From: Stomatohabitans albus
GTDB taxonomy: Bacteria > Actinomycetota > Nitriliruptoria > Euzebyales > Euzebyaceae
Assembly: GCF_036336025.1 (NCBI RefSeq)
Contig: NZ_JAYKKE010000001.1
Location: 372,001 to 436,000, forward strand
DNA: 64,000 nucleotides
Direction of reading: 5' to 3'
Shown in pieces: positions 63,795 through 64,000 of the stretch; position 1 is the stretch's first letter, and every line of letters begins with the position of its first letter. Below the pieces are notes generated by a model. The model was not told the DNA's origin and made no database searches. It saw only the letters and a program-made list of their open reading frames with translations. The translations under genes were made by a program, and so were the position numbers.

Positions 63795-64000
63795 GGCTAG
63801 GTCATCCTTCCCTGAACTCGGGGGAACCGTGATGGACATGTCGCTTTTTTATCCGTTAAAAGCTTAAACTCGACCCTGGCTTATATCGCCATATTTTTAT
63901 AATTTTTGGTATGCCGCTCAATACCGCTTGACCACCCCCGGTGTGCGCTGGTCATGGTCTGACCGTGTACCAACCTGCTGCACTTGAACTTGGCCTGGTG
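63795..64000. other. Right-hand end, no gene recognised
   Basis: About 200 bases with no supported gene. A GTG near 63964 opens a frame (VYQPAALELGLV) that runs out of the window and could be the start of a plus-strand gene, but there is too little sequence to judge. Confidence 0.3.

Noticed and set aside
1-64000. CRISPR arrays, rRNA genes, transposase genes
   Set aside because: No regularly spaced repeats, no rRNA sequence and no transposase or integrase frame were recognised anywhere in the window.

Overview
The window looks like chromosomal DNA of an Actinomycetota-type bacterium of moderate GC content. The evidence is the S10/spc/alpha ribosomal gene order, with truA behind rplQ and rplM-rpsI a little further on; a GlpX-type fructose-1,6-bisphosphatase; alanine- and glutamate-rich C-terminal tails on L17 and S3; an actinobacterial-type FmdB protein; and four exported proteins carrying cell-wall-binding type 2 (CWB2) repeats. 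The CWB2 abundance and moderate GC would suit a deep lineage such as a Nitriliruptoria relative, but that placement is inference.

Layout, left to right. 1-383: end of a membrane protein. 600-3515: a foreign, visibly AT-rich patch with an intact alpha/beta hydrolase, a KilA-N relic, a ClbS/DfsB-like gene whose start codon is ATA, and the frameshifted end of a type I restriction subunit (HsdR). It is bracketed by two related palindromic repeats in opposite orientation and lies beside a tRNA-Ala(CGC) gene. 3627-7495: housekeeping genes (galU, 5-formyltetrahydrofolate cyclo-ligase, fmdB-like, a CpaB/SAF-like protein, glpX). 7678-10940: a small exported protein and a large CWB2 surface protein. 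11157-12076: rpsI-rplM. 12382-15141: an acetyltransferase and a cluster of small membrane proteins, interrupted by a decayed copy of the truA 3' end. 15284-33368: the main ribosomal block on the minus strand from rpsJ down to truA, with secY, adk, map and rpoA. 33740-39939: accessory block (CWB2 protein, GT-C-like membrane enzyme, small proline-rich protein, erythromycin-esterase-family protein, alpha/beta hydrolase). 40078-44404: tuf-fusA-rpsG-rpsL. 44686-54246: a GT87-like mannosyltransferase, then rpoC and rpoB. 54644-61218: a CWB2-CAP protein, two tandem two-gene cassettes of membrane-anchored proteins, and another CWB2 protein. 61375-63794: a DEAD-box helicase and a Fic-fold protein with a ruined active site.

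The ribosomal block is broken in places where it is usually continuous. infA and rpmJ are missing between map and rpsM, where an opposite-strand gene sits instead. rpsN is missing between rplE and rpsH. A secreted-protein gene separates secY from rplO. About 6.7 kb separate tuf from rpsJ. A mannosyltransferase gene lies between rpsL and rpoC. No rplJ-rplL lies upstream of rpoB.

The best candidate for an undescribed system is 56873-59212. Two gene pairs encode four small, single-anchor, exported proteins. All four share a W-x-[FY] ... L-[ST] motif and exactly two ectodomain cysteines, which suggests repeated duplication of one disulfide-linked domain. The pairs lie between two CWB2 surface-protein genes.
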